Origin: Agrobacterium albertimagni AOL15
GTDB lineage: Bacteria; Pseudomonadota; Alphaproteobacteria; Rhizobiales; Rhizobiaceae
Assembly: GCF_000300855.1 (NCBI RefSeq)
Contig: NZ_ALJF01000017.1
Span: 1 to 39,725 of the forward strand
Direction: 5' to 3'
Length of the DNA: 39,725 nt
Positions 8,072 through 14,975 of this stretch are shown here, in pieces. Position 1 is the first letter of the stretch. Each line of letters opens with the position of its first letter. The notes below the pieces were generated by a model. The model did not search any database. It worked only from the letters and a program-made list of their open reading frames with translations, and was not told the DNA's origin. The translations under genes were made by a program, and so were the position numbers.

Positions 8072-9075
8072 CGCAATGCCTCCTCTACGACGTTGCGGCG
8101 CACGAAGAGGCCATCGGGCAGCGGTGCGAGCGCCGACAAGTCGACGATCGTAGAAGCGCTTGAGGAACGATCGGAGGGGTGCTTGGTGGTCTTGTTATCA
8201 TCACTCTTCACGGCAAGTGAACGCGCGACGAACAGCGGCGCAATCGACCAGGAAGGGAACGACGGGTGAACGACTGTGCGCTTTGGGGCGGCTTTATCTC
8301 CGTCGATCAGCGACATGATTTTCGCAACATAATCGACGGTCTCGGCCGGCAGGGGTTCGTCAGAGACAAGATGCTTTTCATAGCGACCGGGGCCGGCATT
8401 GTAGGCCGCGAGGAAACCCGGCGAGCCGTAGAGATCATGCAGCTCTGCCAGATAGGCAGAGCCCGCGAGAATGTTGTCACGCGGCTGATAGGGATCGCTG
8501 CCAAGGGCATAGCGGGTGCGCAGTTCCTCCCATGTGGCGGGCATAATCTGCATCAGTCCAATCGCGCCTTTCGGCGAGACGGCAAGCGGATCAAGGTTGC
8601 TTTCGGCCTGCATCACGGCGCGTATCCACCGATCGGAAATGGCGAAGCGTTTTGCAGCATCCGTGATGTGCTTTGCCCATGGATCGGACGGCAGCGCGAC
8701 CGCGACGGCGTGATCGCGCAAAGCATCGGGTTTCAGAGGATCAGCTGACGCAACGCATGGCTGTGTGACGATCATGGTCACCGCGACGAACATCGCGGTG
8801 ATCGTTAGGACAACAGCGCGTGCATTGCCGTCCCGGACCACCATCAGGCTGCCATCGTGCTCGCTGCGGTCAAGGGCAAGGCTTCGCCGCCGACCAGTAT
8901 TTTCCGGACGGGCGACGCCAGATGACGTGCCCATTTCCCGGAAAACAGGCCGCCGCCCCTGACCTTCGTTGCGCGCAACGGCTTGGCTGCAGGCGATCGG
9001 GTCGAGGGGATTGATCGCAGCTCGATCGGTCAAGCGGATTACACTTGTTGATGCGCGGTACGGATAGCAGCGCAT
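8068..9075 (-). CDS. Lytic transglycosylase of the conjugation module (VirB1-like)
   Basis: The protein opens the peptidoglycan layer for the mating apparatus. The SLT domain has the catalytic glutamate in VMQAESNLDP, followed by SPKGAIGLMQIMPATW and later AAYNAGPGRYE, the classic soluble lytic transglycosylase motifs. A hydrophobic segment (VVLTITAMFVAVTMIVTQ) ending near PCVASADP looks like a signal sequence or anchor. I chose ATG 9075 because AGGGGTGA lies just upstream, but this leaves about 77 residues before the hydrophobic segment. ATG 8844 would give a conventional signal peptide but has no clear ribosome binding site. The gene sits between DUF736 and the relaxase, its usual place in these elements. 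Confidence 0.85.
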   Translation of the reverse strand: MRCYPYRASTSVIRLTDRAAINPLDPIACSQAVARNEGQGRRPVFREMGTSSGVARPENTGRRRSLALDRSEHDGSLMVVRDGNARAVVLTITAMFVAVTMIVTQPCVASADPLKPDALRDHAVAVALPSDPWAKHITDAAKRFAISDRWIRAVMQAESNLDPLAVSPKGAIGLMQIMPATWEELRTRYALGSDPYQPRDNILAGSAYLAELHDLYGSPGFLAAYNAGPGRYEKHLVSDEPLPAETVDYVAKIMSLIDGDKAAPKRTVVHPSFPSWSIAPLFVARSLAVKSDDNKTTKHPSDRSSSASTIVDLSALAPLPDGLFVRRNVVEEALR

Positions 9076-9080
9076 GATGG

Positions 9081-9407
9081 TCACCCCTGTTCGTCGCGCC
9101 GCGTCTTGCGCGTCCAGTGGAGGGCCCATTCATCCTTGTTCGTGTCGGACACAAACATCCGGGCACGGATCGGCTCGACGAAGGACGGATCGTCGATGGT
9201 GACGGACAGATACGCCCCTGCCCTCTCTCCGGTGCGGTCCCATGCCGCGCCAACTTCCAGGCCGTCGGCGAAGATCCGGTGATCAGGCGCATTTTCTGCG
9301 TCGGCCTCATCGGCTGGCAGGATGGTCACTTCGGCATCGAGAGTGAGCGTGCGGATACGGCCGAAAAAGCCGTCACTGTTGCGGGTGAAGGTACCAATTT
9401 GGGTCAT
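9081..9407 (-). CDS. DUF736 protein, copy 1
   Basis: The 108-residue protein belongs to the DUF736 family, a small conserved protein of rhizobial ICEs and plasmids with no established function. It begins MTQIGTFTRNSDGFFGRIRT and contains the family hallmark VTIDDPSFVEPI. The ATG at 9407 was chosen because it matches the family N-terminus and has AAGGAT upstream; the open frame extends further but without similarity. It lies 5 bases before the transglycosylase and 32 bases after traF. A second, more basic paralogue lies at 25455-25769, so the element carries two. Confidence 0.85.
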   Translation of the reverse strand: MTQIGTFTRNSDGFFGRIRTLTLDAEVTILPADEADAENAPDHRIFADGLEVGAAWDRTGERAGAYLSVTIDDPSFVEPIRARMFVSDTNKDEWALHWTRKTRRDEQG

Positions 9408-9439
9408 GGGACATCCTTTCGTTGGTGGAGGGCGAACCA

Positions 9440-9997
9440 TCACGGCTCGGCGGATACCGGCTTGCGAAAACTGTCTGTGGCCGGATGAGGAACGTCGGCC
9501 GTCCAGAGCGGGATCGCCCGTCCGACAACAGTTGTGAGGGGAAGCGGCCCAAAATAACGGCTGTCGAAACTGTCGGGTGCATCCCAGTTCATGAAGAAGG
9601 CTTCGCCCTCGTCGACATGCCGACATCCCTGCCAGACGGGAAGCGGTCGACCCTGGGTGTCGCGTTCAAGGGCCTGTCCGTAGCGCATTCCGTAGGCGAT
9701 GATGTCAGGGCCGGAACGGCAAACTTCGGTGCCACCGAGCGCCAGCACGCGTTTGAGAAGCGGCAAGTCCATCGGCAGATAGCGTCGCTCATCCAGAAAC
9801 CTTGCCAGTTCGTCAGGCAGCATGACCACAGCCAGATCTGTGACCTCGATGCGATCCACCGGAACGACCCGATAAAGACCGATCGGCGCGCTGGCGCTAA
9901 CATTCCACATCAACTTCTTCGGCATTTCGATAAATGCCGAAGCGACAGTGGAGAGTGCGGAAAAACATGTCACCACGACCCAGGCGAAACGCGTCAT
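9440..9997 (-). CDS. traF: TraF-like S26 signal peptidase
   Basis: The 185-residue protein is a membrane-anchored serine peptidase of the S26/TraF type. In RP4-like systems TraF matures and cyclises the conjugative pilin. One hydrophobic N-terminal segment (about residues 4-22) is followed by the catalytic serine region NVSASAPIGLY (Ser36 is the best candidate) and the lysine region LLKRVLALGG (Lys82). A C-terminal segment, FFMNWDAPDSFDSRYFGP, carries the conserved box of the family. Its start overlaps the DUF2840 stop as ATGA (9994-9997). Everything expected for activity is visible. Confidence 0.9.
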   Translation of the reverse strand: MTRFAWVVVTCFSALSTVASAFIEMPKKLMWNVSASAPIGLYRVVPVDRIEVTDLAVVMLPDELARFLDERRYLPMDLPLLKRVLALGGTEVCRSGPDIIAYGMRYGQALERDTQGRPLPVWQGCRHVDEGEAFFMNWDAPDSFDSRYFGPLPLTTVVGRAIPLWTADVPHPATDSFRKPVSAEP

Positions 9998-10533
9998 GGC
10001 GTGCCTCCATTGCGGTCGTTGCCCATCGTCTTGTCTGCGATTGGGAGAATGCTCCGCCGCTTGAGCCAGGCACGATGCTGCTCGCTGGTGTAGGTCCGAA
10101 ACGGCTCGTTGACGCTGAGGCGGTTGTGGACATGTCGCCAGTGATCTGGCGCGACCTCGGCCGGATCGATGCCAAGTGCTTCGATCGCGTCGATGGTGTT
10201 CAGGACCGTTTCAACCTTCGGCCAACCGTAGATGCGCAACAGGATATCGCCGCCGGGACGCACGAAGGGCAGCGTCTGGAACGCCTCACCTACCGCCACC
10301 GCGCGCAGGATATCGATACGGGAAACGACCGTACCGTAATCGTTCGCCGCCCAGCGGACGAAGGCAAAGATGCTACCGGGAGAAAAGCCTATGATGCGGC
10401 GGTGACGATCGATGCGCTGTTCTTCAGCGATCCGGCCAAAGCGGATCCAGTGTTCGATCCGCTTTTCGCGCCATGTCAATTCGACCAGGGTGTGGTCAGA
10501 CGAAATGCTGTCAACGTGCATACCCGTTTTCAT
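9994..10533 (-). CDS. DUF2840 family protein
   Basis: The 179-residue protein belongs to DUF2840, found almost only beside traF in alphaproteobacterial conjugative elements and of unknown function. Recognisable parts are LVELTWREKRIEHWIRFGR near the N-terminus, GDILLRIYGWPKVE in the middle and HRAWLKRRSILP at the end. I chose ATG 10533, preceded by GGGAGCGGGA. ATG 10521 is also possible, and a further upstream start lacks similarity. The stop overlaps the traF start. The gene is the first of the transfer operon that continues through copG. Confidence 0.85.
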   Translation of the reverse strand: MKTGMHVDSISSDHTLVELTWREKRIEHWIRFGRIAEEQRIDRHRRIIGFSPGSIFAFVRWAANDYGTVVSRIDILRAVAVGEAFQTLPFVRPGGDILLRIYGWPKVETVLNTIDAIEALGIDPAEVAPDHWRHVHNRLSVNEPFRTYTSEQHRAWLKRRSILPIADKTMGNDRNGGTP

Positions 10534-10712
10534 TGTCCCGCTCCCGAGGAGAAAGACGAGAGGGGTGCAGTGAGGTCGCAGACGCATGGTGCGGCCGGTG
10601 ATCCAACGGCGGGCGATGCAGGGCGGTCCGTTAGAAAGATTCCGAAGGAATCTGGGTTAGGAACGTTAGGGGAGCGAATAACCGAAGGAATACCGAGGTT
10701 TAAGCCCGATTT

Positions 10713-10778
10713 CGGTCCCGGATAGCACGGGAATCCGGTCCCCGATAGCACGGGCTTGGCGGTCCTCGATAGCACGGG
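10713..10778 (-). repeat. Three iteron-like repeats downstream of repA
   Basis: Three 19-bp copies of CGGTCC(C/T)(G/C)GATAGCACGGG occur at 10713-10731, 10736-10754 and 10760-10778. They are spaced 23-24 bp apart, close to two helical turns, and differ only at two central positions. They lie just after the repA stop (10795). Regularly phased repeats beside a replication initiator gene are typical of iterons, so this may be the replication origin (oriV). A separate perfect palindrome, AGATTCC-GAA-GGAATCT, lies at 10637-10653 in the same 261-base gap. The gap contains no gene, although a parA gene often sits here in related elements. Confidence 0.65.
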
Positions 10779-10794
10779 TCTGTCCACAGCTTGC

Positions 10795-11670
10795 TCACAG
10801 TCTGATCGACCGGCGGCGCGACGCTCGGAACGTAGCGATGCCAGACGGATCGGTTGAGGTTGGTTGGAAGGTCAGGCGGACGCGACTGTCCGGATCTGTG
10901 ACAAGTGCCAGGCGATACCCAGGCAGCGGTTGACGCTGGACGATGCCGCGCAGGTCATAGACAAAGTGCTTGAGGGGCGAGAGGCTGCCGGACTTGAGGT
11001 GCAGGTGCTTGAGATCGAAACTCCAGCCCCCTGTCTGGCGCCCACCGTGCTTGCGTACGAGCCGGTAAAGCCAGCGCTCAAAGCCTCCTCTCAGGTCGAA
11101 ATAGTCTCGGTCGATTGTCAGGATAAGTGAATCGTCGATGACCCCGGCATAGAACCAGTCCGGCAGGATGAGCTCGATGCCGAGCGGGCGCCCTTCTGCG
11201 TCGAGCCGCTCCTTCCATTCGGCGATCCAAGAGAAGCGATGCCTGCGCCGTTCGGACGGCTGGCGGATCGTGGTGGCGATCGTGGTGGATTGCAGACGGT
11301 CGAGCGCTGCCTTCAGCCTTTCATAGCTGCGGGCGGAATCGTCCCGGCGGATGAAGGTGAGGATTTCATAAGGGGTGGCCGACATCAGGCGTGATGTCCG
11401 CAGGCCGTTGTCGCGCGCTTCGACGATCTGCGATGCAGCCCAGATCAGGATGTCCGCGTCCCAGATCGTCGCCATGCCGTGTTCGGCGGTCGCCTCCACC
11501 CGGATCGCGACATCGCCCATGCGAAAGTCGATCGGCGCCACGCGGCGGGATTTGGCCAGTGAGAAGAACGGCCAGGACATGAGATCCTGTGCATCGCGGG
11601 CGGCAATATTGCCGCCGCTTGGTTGAAACAGCTCGAGCTGCTGCCCCTGATATGTCCTGTGCCCGGTCAT
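10795..11670 (-). CDS. repA: Replication initiator protein A (RPA family)
   Basis: The 291-residue protein matches the replication initiator protein A family (Pfam RPA) of alphaproteobacterial plasmids and ICEs. Matching segments include FFSLAKSRRVAPIDFRMG, IWDADILIWAASQI, TPYEILTFIRR, and LPDWFYAGVIDDSLILTIDR. The protein would bind iterons and start replication, allowing the excised circle to be maintained. The ATG at 11670 lies 9 bases after the HTH gene; no strong ribosome binding site is visible, so translational coupling is likely. Three iteron-like repeats follow the gene. The frame looks intact. Confidence 0.9.
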   Translation of the reverse strand: MTGHRTYQGQQLELFQPSGGNIAARDAQDLMSWPFFSLAKSRRVAPIDFRMGDVAIRVEATAEHGMATIWDADILIWAASQIVEARDNGLRTSRLMSATPYEILTFIRRDDSARSYERLKAALDRLQSTTIATTIRQPSERRRHRFSWIAEWKERLDAEGRPLGIELILPDWFYAGVIDDSLILTIDRDYFDLRGGFERWLYRLVRKHGGRQTGGWSFDLKHLHLKSGSLSPLKHFVYDLRGIVQRQPLPGYRLALVTDPDSRVRLTFQPTSTDPSGIATFRASRRRSIRL

Positions 11671-11678
11671 CGCGGCGA

Positions 11679-11951
11679 TCAGCGCGTCATGCCAAGGGCG
11701 CTAGCGGCCGTCGACACCTGCGGCATGCGGGCGCTCGAAGCGGCTTGCGACGTGGACCGGCGTGCAGATGCGTCAATCCAGGCGTGAAGGTCGGTGACGG
11801 CATAGACAACGCGGCCGCCAAGCTTGTGATAAACCGGCCCGGTTCCGTCGCAGCGATGCTTTTCCAGCGTGCGGGGCGAAAGATCGAGAAGGCGGGCGGC
11901 TTCGGCGGTGCGCACGAAGCGCGGCCAGGTGCTGTCGGTTTTTTCCTGCAT
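11679..11951 (-). CDS. AlpA-like winged HTH protein, candidate excisionase RdfS
   Basis: The 90-residue protein has a MerR/AlpA-type DNA-binding domain: RFVRTAEAARLLDLSPRTLE is followed by GTGPVYHKLGGRVVYAVTDLHAW. Proteins of this type act as recombination directionality factors or regulators. In the Mesorhizobium ICE the equivalent excisionase (RdfS) is switched on by the DUF2285-type activator FseA. Here the FseA-like genes lie directly upstream on the same strand, which fits that role. GGAGGC precedes the ATG at 11951. It lies 8 bases before repA and is probably co-transcribed with it. Confidence 0.7.
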   Translation of the reverse strand: MQEKTDSTWPRFVRTAEAARLLDLSPRTLEKHRCDGTGPVYHKLGGRVVYAVTDLHAWIDASARRSTSQAASSARMPQVSTAASALGMTR

Positions 11952-12085
11952 CGTCTGCCTCCATCGCGGCCACCGTCAAAGCGGCGGGTCGGCTGCAACA
12001 ATGGCGAAAGAAATGCGGTCCGGCGGAGTGACAGAATTCGCCATCAAGCAACCTGTCCCCGCCGACCGAATGCCGGCCTAACCAC

Positions 12086-12733
12086 TCAGGCGGAACTGGA
12101 GCGCCCAAGAGCGGCGTGGTGGAAAAGCTGTCCCTTGGTTGGGCCACCCCGCAAGATGCGACGGTAGCCACCGCTGACATAGGCCCTGCCTTCAGCGATC
12201 AGACGAGCAAGGTGCCGACGCGCAGAGGTATTTTGCCAGTCGACCGCGGAGATGGAGCGCACGTCCCGACCAAATATCACACTGGCGATCTCGCGCCTCG
12301 ATGCACCGTCACGAAGCCCGTCCAGAATCCTCAGCATCAGAATGAAGCGATGGCGATGAAACGCTGAAATCTGTTGCTGGCGCATGACCGGCCCCGCTTC
12401 CTTGCCCGCCAGCCATCCGTGCATTCGTCGCAGGCTGTGCAGCCGCACCTCGAGGTCCGTGTCCAAGGGCAGCATGACCGCTAGTCTGGAAGGCGGCTTG
12501 TGTCCGGAAAACCAGATCCGCAAACTCCCGCTCGTCTCGGAGCCTGGAATGTAGACGGCACTGTCGCGGTCCACCCCCCTGACCAGGGACGGTAGGCCTC
12601 TCCGGGAAAATTCGAGGCATCCTGAAAGTCCGGCTGGAGCGTCAGTGACGACGACGGCCTCCGGGTCCAGATCTGGGCGCCAAAGAGGGTGCGCCAACCA
12701 TGCGGGGACATCAGGATCCAGCGCGAAAGGCAA
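12086..12733 (-). CDS. DUF2285 protein, probable C-terminal part of an FseA-like activator
   Basis: The frame encodes about 215 residues with a DUF2285 domain at the C-terminus: LMLRILDGLRDGASRREIA, then SARRHLARLIAEGRAYVSGG. The only start near the beginning is a TTG at 12733, and residues PFALDPDVPAW onward already look like conserved protein. In the Mesorhizobium symbiosis ICE, two overlapping genes of this kind are joined by a +1 ribosomal frameshift to make FseA, the activator of excision. The upstream DUF6499 frame overlaps this one by 23 bases in the register that requires a +1 shift. It is therefore best read as the second half of one protein. Confidence 0.75.
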   Translation of the reverse strand: MPFALDPDVPAWLAHPLWRPDLDPEAVVVTDAPAGLSGCLEFSRRGLPSLVRGVDRDSAVYIPGSETSGSLRIWFSGHKPPSRLAVMLPLDTDLEVRLHSLRRMHGWLAGKEAGPVMRQQQISAFHRHRFILMLRILDGLRDGASRREIASVIFGRDVRSISAVDWQNTSARRHLARLIAEGRAYVSGGYRRILRGGPTKGQLFHHAALGRSSSA

Positions 12734-12750
12734 TCCCCCAACGGGACGTC
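12711..12750 (-). other. Putative +1 programmed ribosomal frameshift window
   Basis: The downstream frame is closed by a TGA at 12751-12749 and the upstream frame by a TGA at 12713-12711, so a shift must occur between them. Within this window the zero frame reads ATT-GCC-TTT-CGC-GCT. A tRNA-Phe moving from UUU to UUC at 12728-12725 would continue as GCG-CTG-GAT, giving the smooth protein junction WGIAF-ALDPDVP. The exact site is inferred; GGG-A a few codons earlier is an alternative. Confidence 0.6.
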
Positions 12751-12923
12751 AGACCTTGTAGGGCGTCGCGTTTCGCCACAGTGTCGCCCTGACTGGCAAT
12801 GGCTGCAAAGTCAGATCGATACTCATTGTTTCGTCTGAGAAATTCGAAGGCAAAGCCGCTGCGATCAAGGGGCGGAAATTGAATGGCGAACTGCGGCGAC
12901 GACCAAACCATTTCAGAAACCAT
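12711..12923 (-). CDS. DUF6499 (transcriptional-regulator-like) protein, probable N-terminal part of FseA
   Basis: The 70-residue frame contains the DUF6499 motif GFAFEFLRRNNEYRSDF. ATG 12923 was chosen because TAGGAGT lies 7 bases upstream; a longer frame to 12995 has no such site. The stop at 12711 falls inside the following DUF2285 frame. In Mesorhizobium the homologous short gene is translated alone most of the time, and a rare +1 shift near its end yields the full activator FseA. Joined at UUU-C (12728-12725), the fusion here would be 278 residues. The arrangement would throttle excision of the element. Confidence 0.75.
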   Translation of the reverse strand: MVSEMVWSSPQFAIQFPPLDRSGFAFEFLRRNNEYRSDFAAIASQGDTVAKRDALQGLTSRWGIAFRAGS

Positions 12924-13047
12924 GGGGGTACTCCTACGCGATACAACAGGAGGCACAGGGCCGCTGACGACACGGCCAGCAGCGGATCGGGACAAAACGG
13001 AGCGATGGACAGAGGAACTGGATGGGAAGGTTAACTATGGCGGGACG

Positions 13048-13311
13048 TCAGATCTTGATCTGATTCAGCCTCACTGCTTCAACAATCGTATGAACGACAT
13101 TCGACGTGTCGAGCTTGTCTTTCGAATTTCGAAGATGGGTGTGCACCGTGTTTTTCGAAATGCTCAGGATGACGGACACTTCCCAGGCTGTCTTGCCCTG
13201 CGACGTCCAGGTGAGCACTTCAACTTCCCGGGGCGTCAGTTTTCTGAACTGTGAAATTGATAGACCAATCATTCTTCGTCTCACGAGCAAAAGGCATGAA
13301 AAGCCAATCAT
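13048..13311 (-). CDS. LuxR-type HTH protein lacking an autoinducer domain
   Basis: The protein is essentially a LuxR-family DNA-binding domain: KLTPREVEVLTWTSQGKTAWEVSVILSISKNTVHTHLRNSKDKLD. Family members such as TraR carry an N-terminal acyl-homoserine-lactone domain of about 160 residues, which is absent here. Three starts are possible: TTG 13395, ATG 13311 (GGCGAGG upstream, chosen) and ATG 13272. It lies upstream of the FseA-like genes on the same strand, where a TraR-type regulator would be expected. It may be a remnant of traR or a stand-alone regulator that competes for the same sites. A luxI-type synthase is not in the window. Confidence 0.7.
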   Translation of the reverse strand: MIGFSCLLLVRRRMIGLSISQFRKLTPREVEVLTWTSQGKTAWEVSVILSISKNTVHTHLRNSKDKLDTSNVVHTIVEAVRLNQIKI

Positions 13312-13364
13312 GAGCCTCGCCTGACTGACGCGGCCCCTGTTGGATCTGCTTTCATGACCGCAAC

Positions 13365-13384
13365 ATCTGCGGAAATCTGCGGAA
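13365..13384 (-). promoter_or_regulatory. Tandem 10-bp repeat upstream of the LuxR-type gene
   Basis: The 10-bp word ATCTGCGGAA occurs twice back to back (13365-13374 and 13375-13384). The period equals one DNA helical turn, as expected for a pair of protein sites on the same face. It lies about 55 bases upstream of the chosen start of the LuxR-type gene, although it falls within the longer TTG-started frame. No regulator can be assigned. Confidence 0.4.
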
Positions 13385-13487
13385 TATGTCGGCAAGGATC
13401 ATCGGAAAAGTTCTAAAGAACAACGATCCTGATGTGATTATCATCATCAAAAAGCGCCGATACAAGACCGGCAACGTGCGAATGATG

Positions 13488-13495
13488 ACTATAGT
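13488..13495 (+). promoter_or_regulatory. ACTATAGT palindrome with -10 element, XRE gene 1
   Basis: The 8-bp palindrome ACTATAGT contains TATAGT, a good -10 hexamer, and ends 38 bases before the ATG of the XRE gene at 13534. The same 8-mer lies 39 bases before the ATG of the second XRE gene (14048, minus strand). No convincing -35 is visible. An identical element at the same distance from both genes suggests one repressor controlling both promoters, perhaps one of the two XRE proteins. Confidence 0.5.
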
Positions 13496-13533
13496 ATGTG
13501 GTCCTCAAAGCTGCAGTTTGATTATTTTTCCCC

Positions 13534-13767
13534 ATGAAACTGACGGCGATTTTTGCCAGAAATCTTCGGCTTTGCCGACAGCAGCGCGGGCTCTCGCAAG
13601 AACGCCTTGCCCTGTTCGCTGGGCTTGATCGAAGCTACATTGGCAAGCTGGAGCGGGAGCTGAGTTCTCCGACGCTCGACGCTGTCGAGGCCCTGTCATC
13701 TGCGATGCAGATTGATTTCGAGCTTCTGATCAGGCGACAGCCGCCAGACGCCCCAAAAAGGAACTGA
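13534..13767 (+). CDS. XRE-family small regulator 1
   Basis: The 77-residue protein is almost wholly a Cro/CI-type helix-turn-helix: NLRLCRQQRGLSQERLALFA, then DRSYIGKLERELSSPTLDAV. It would bind DNA as a dimer. No ribosome binding site is obvious before the ATG, and the leader is T-rich. Small XRE proteins such as QseC control the transfer switch of rhizobial ICEs, and this gene lies next to the FseA-like activator. I cannot tell whether it is a QseC equivalent, because no small DUF2285 partner (QseM) is adjacent. Confidence 0.82.
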   Translation: MKLTAIFARNLRLCRQQRGLSQERLALFAGLDRSYIGKLERELSSPTLDAVEALSSAMQIDFELLIRRQPPDAPKRN

Positions 13768-13844
13768 GATCTGAAGTGCGCTCCCAATCGATCTCATAAC
13801 CCTATGATATGCATAGCGTAAATCTAGGATCCGATCAGCGTCAT

Positions 13845-14048
13845 TTAAGACACCAGGTCCTTCACCTCGACGCCCAAGGCCTCCGCCAGGCGGCTGAGAG
13901 ACACAATCGTCGGATTGCGCCTACCCGCTTCGAGACCGCTCAGATAGGCCCGAGTGAGCCGGGAGAGATGCGACAACTCTTCCTGTGAAAGAGCCCGCTC
14001 ACGCCGGATGCGCAGAACATTGAGACCGACAATCGCCCGTATATCCAT
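13845..14048 (-). CDS. XRE-family small regulator 2
   Basis: The 67-residue protein (75 if GTG 14072 is used) is a compact Cro/CI-type HTH: NVLRIRRERALSQEELSHLS, then RAYLSGLEAGRRNPTIVSL and LAEALGVEVKDL. I prefer ATG 14048 because its distance to the ACTATAGT promoter palindrome (39 bases) matches the first XRE gene. It is convergent with that gene and divergent from the IclR operon, so its promoter region overlaps the iclR promoter. It may act with XRE 1 as a regulatory pair of the mobile element. Confidence 0.8.
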   Translation of the reverse strand: MDIRAIVGLNVLRIRRERALSQEELSHLSRLTRAYLSGLEAGRRNPTIVSLSRLAEALGVEVKDLVS

Positions 14049-14087
14049 CGGCTGATTGTTCGGTTCGCGCACACTCTATGACGACAC

Positions 14088-14095
14088 ACTATAGT
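14088..14095 (-). promoter_or_regulatory. ACTATAGT palindrome with -10 element, XRE gene 2
   Basis: This is the second copy of ACTATAGT, extended here to the 10-bp palindrome CACTATAGTG (14087-14096). On the minus strand it gives a TATAGT -10 hexamer for the XRE gene ending at 13845. It lies 11 bases from the iclR -35 box on the opposite strand, so a protein bound here could affect both directions. Confidence 0.5.
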
Positions 14096-14106
14096 GAACA
14101 TTCGTC

Positions 14107-14136
14107 TTGACAGGACACGGTGTGGGTGCATTTAAT
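14107..14136 (+). promoter_or_regulatory. Promoter of the IclR operon
   Basis: A perfect -35 hexamer, TTGACA (14107-14112), is followed after 18 bases by TTTAAT (14131-14136), close to TATAAT. Transcription would start near 14143, about 35 bases before the iclR ATG. It reads into the whole iclR to tctA operon. Confidence 0.6.
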
Positions 14137-14146
14137 GTGCATTATA

Positions 14147-14162
14147 TGGAACACTGTTTCGA
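14147..14162 (+). promoter_or_regulatory. Candidate IclR-type operator
   Basis: TGGAACACTGTTTCGA is a near palindrome that resembles IclR/KdgR-family boxes (GAAAC and GTTTC arms). A further GGAACAC half-site lies at 14168-14174. It lies just downstream of the predicted transcription start, so IclR binding here would repress the operon and its own gene. Confidence 0.5.
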
Positions 14163-14177
14163 TAATAGGAACACTTG

Positions 14178-14975
14178 ATGTCTAACAGCCTTTCCCTGGA
14201 AAAGGGCCTTCATATCCTCGGCCTCCTGAAAACTTCGAACGAGCCGCTCGGCGTCAGAGAAGTCGCGCGTCGGCTGGATCTAAGCCCGGCCGTCGCTCAG
14301 CGGATGCTCAACACCCTGGCCTCGCAGGGCTATGTCGAGCAGGACGTAGATACTCGCCGCTATCAGATTGGTTACGCGGTCCTCGGATTGGCGCAGCATG
14401 TGTTTCAGCGCGGGCGACTGCTGTCGCTCACAGAGGCTGAGCTGCAGGCCATGGCATCGGAGAATGGCTTCAACGGATTTCTGGGCGTACGGCGGGGCGC
14501 CACTGGCGTTTATGTGCTTGGCGTACAGTCCGACAGTCCGGTGGTCATCCGCGCCCAGCCGGGGGAAGTGATGCCGCTGCATTCGACGGCGCTGGGAAAG
14601 GCGCTGTTGTTCAACCTGTCGGATGAGGCAGTCGCCAACCTCCTCGGGGAAGGTCCTTTCGAGTCCCGCACGTCAAGGACCCTGACGAATCTGCAAAGCC
14701 TGCTTGAACAGCTGCATCTCGCCCATTCGCTCGGCTATGCCACCGCGATCTCGGAAAACATCGAGGGTGTGATCTCAGTTGGGGCCCCGATCTACGATGC
14801 CTCCGGCGGCACCATCGCCGCGATGAGCGTCGCCTTCCCCCGCGCGCTGCAACCGAAGACCAAGATCACCGACATTGCGCAGAAAGTGTTGGGCGCCGCA
14901 GCCCGCATTTCGAAAGCCATGGGCTTCGACAACACCACTTCGAGCAAAGGGAGGCCAGAAACCGATGTTGCTTAA
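14178..14975 (+). CDS. IclR-family transcriptional regulator
   Basis: The 265-residue protein has an N-terminal winged HTH (SLEKGLHILGLLKTSNEPLG, then VREVARRLDLSPAVAQRMLN; residues 5-65) and a C-terminal effector-binding domain of the IclR type, with ALGKALLFNLSDE and AISENIEGVISVGAPIYD. It is the first gene of a five-gene operon and overlaps the next gene by 11 bases, so it probably senses the operon's substrate. ATG 14178 was preferred over the adjacent TTG at 14175; TAGGA lies 9 bases upstream. IclR-type boxes lie between promoter and start. Confidence 0.92.
   Translation: MSNSLSLEKGLHILGLLKTSNEPLGVREVARRLDLSPAVAQRMLNTLASQGYVEQDVDTRRYQIGYAVLGLAQHVFQRGRLLSLTEAELQAMASENGFNGFLGVRRGATGVYVLGVQSDSPVVIRAQPGEVMPLHSTALGKALLFNLSDEAVANLLGEGPFESRTSRTLTNLQSLLEQLHLAHSLGYATAISENIEGVISVGAPIYDASGGTIAAMSVAFPRALQPKTKITDIAQKVLGAAARISKAMGFDNTTSSKGRPETDVA

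Noticed and set aside
10713..10778. A CRISPR array
   Set aside because: Only three short repeats with 4-5-base gaps, directly after repA, which fit iterons and not CRISPR.
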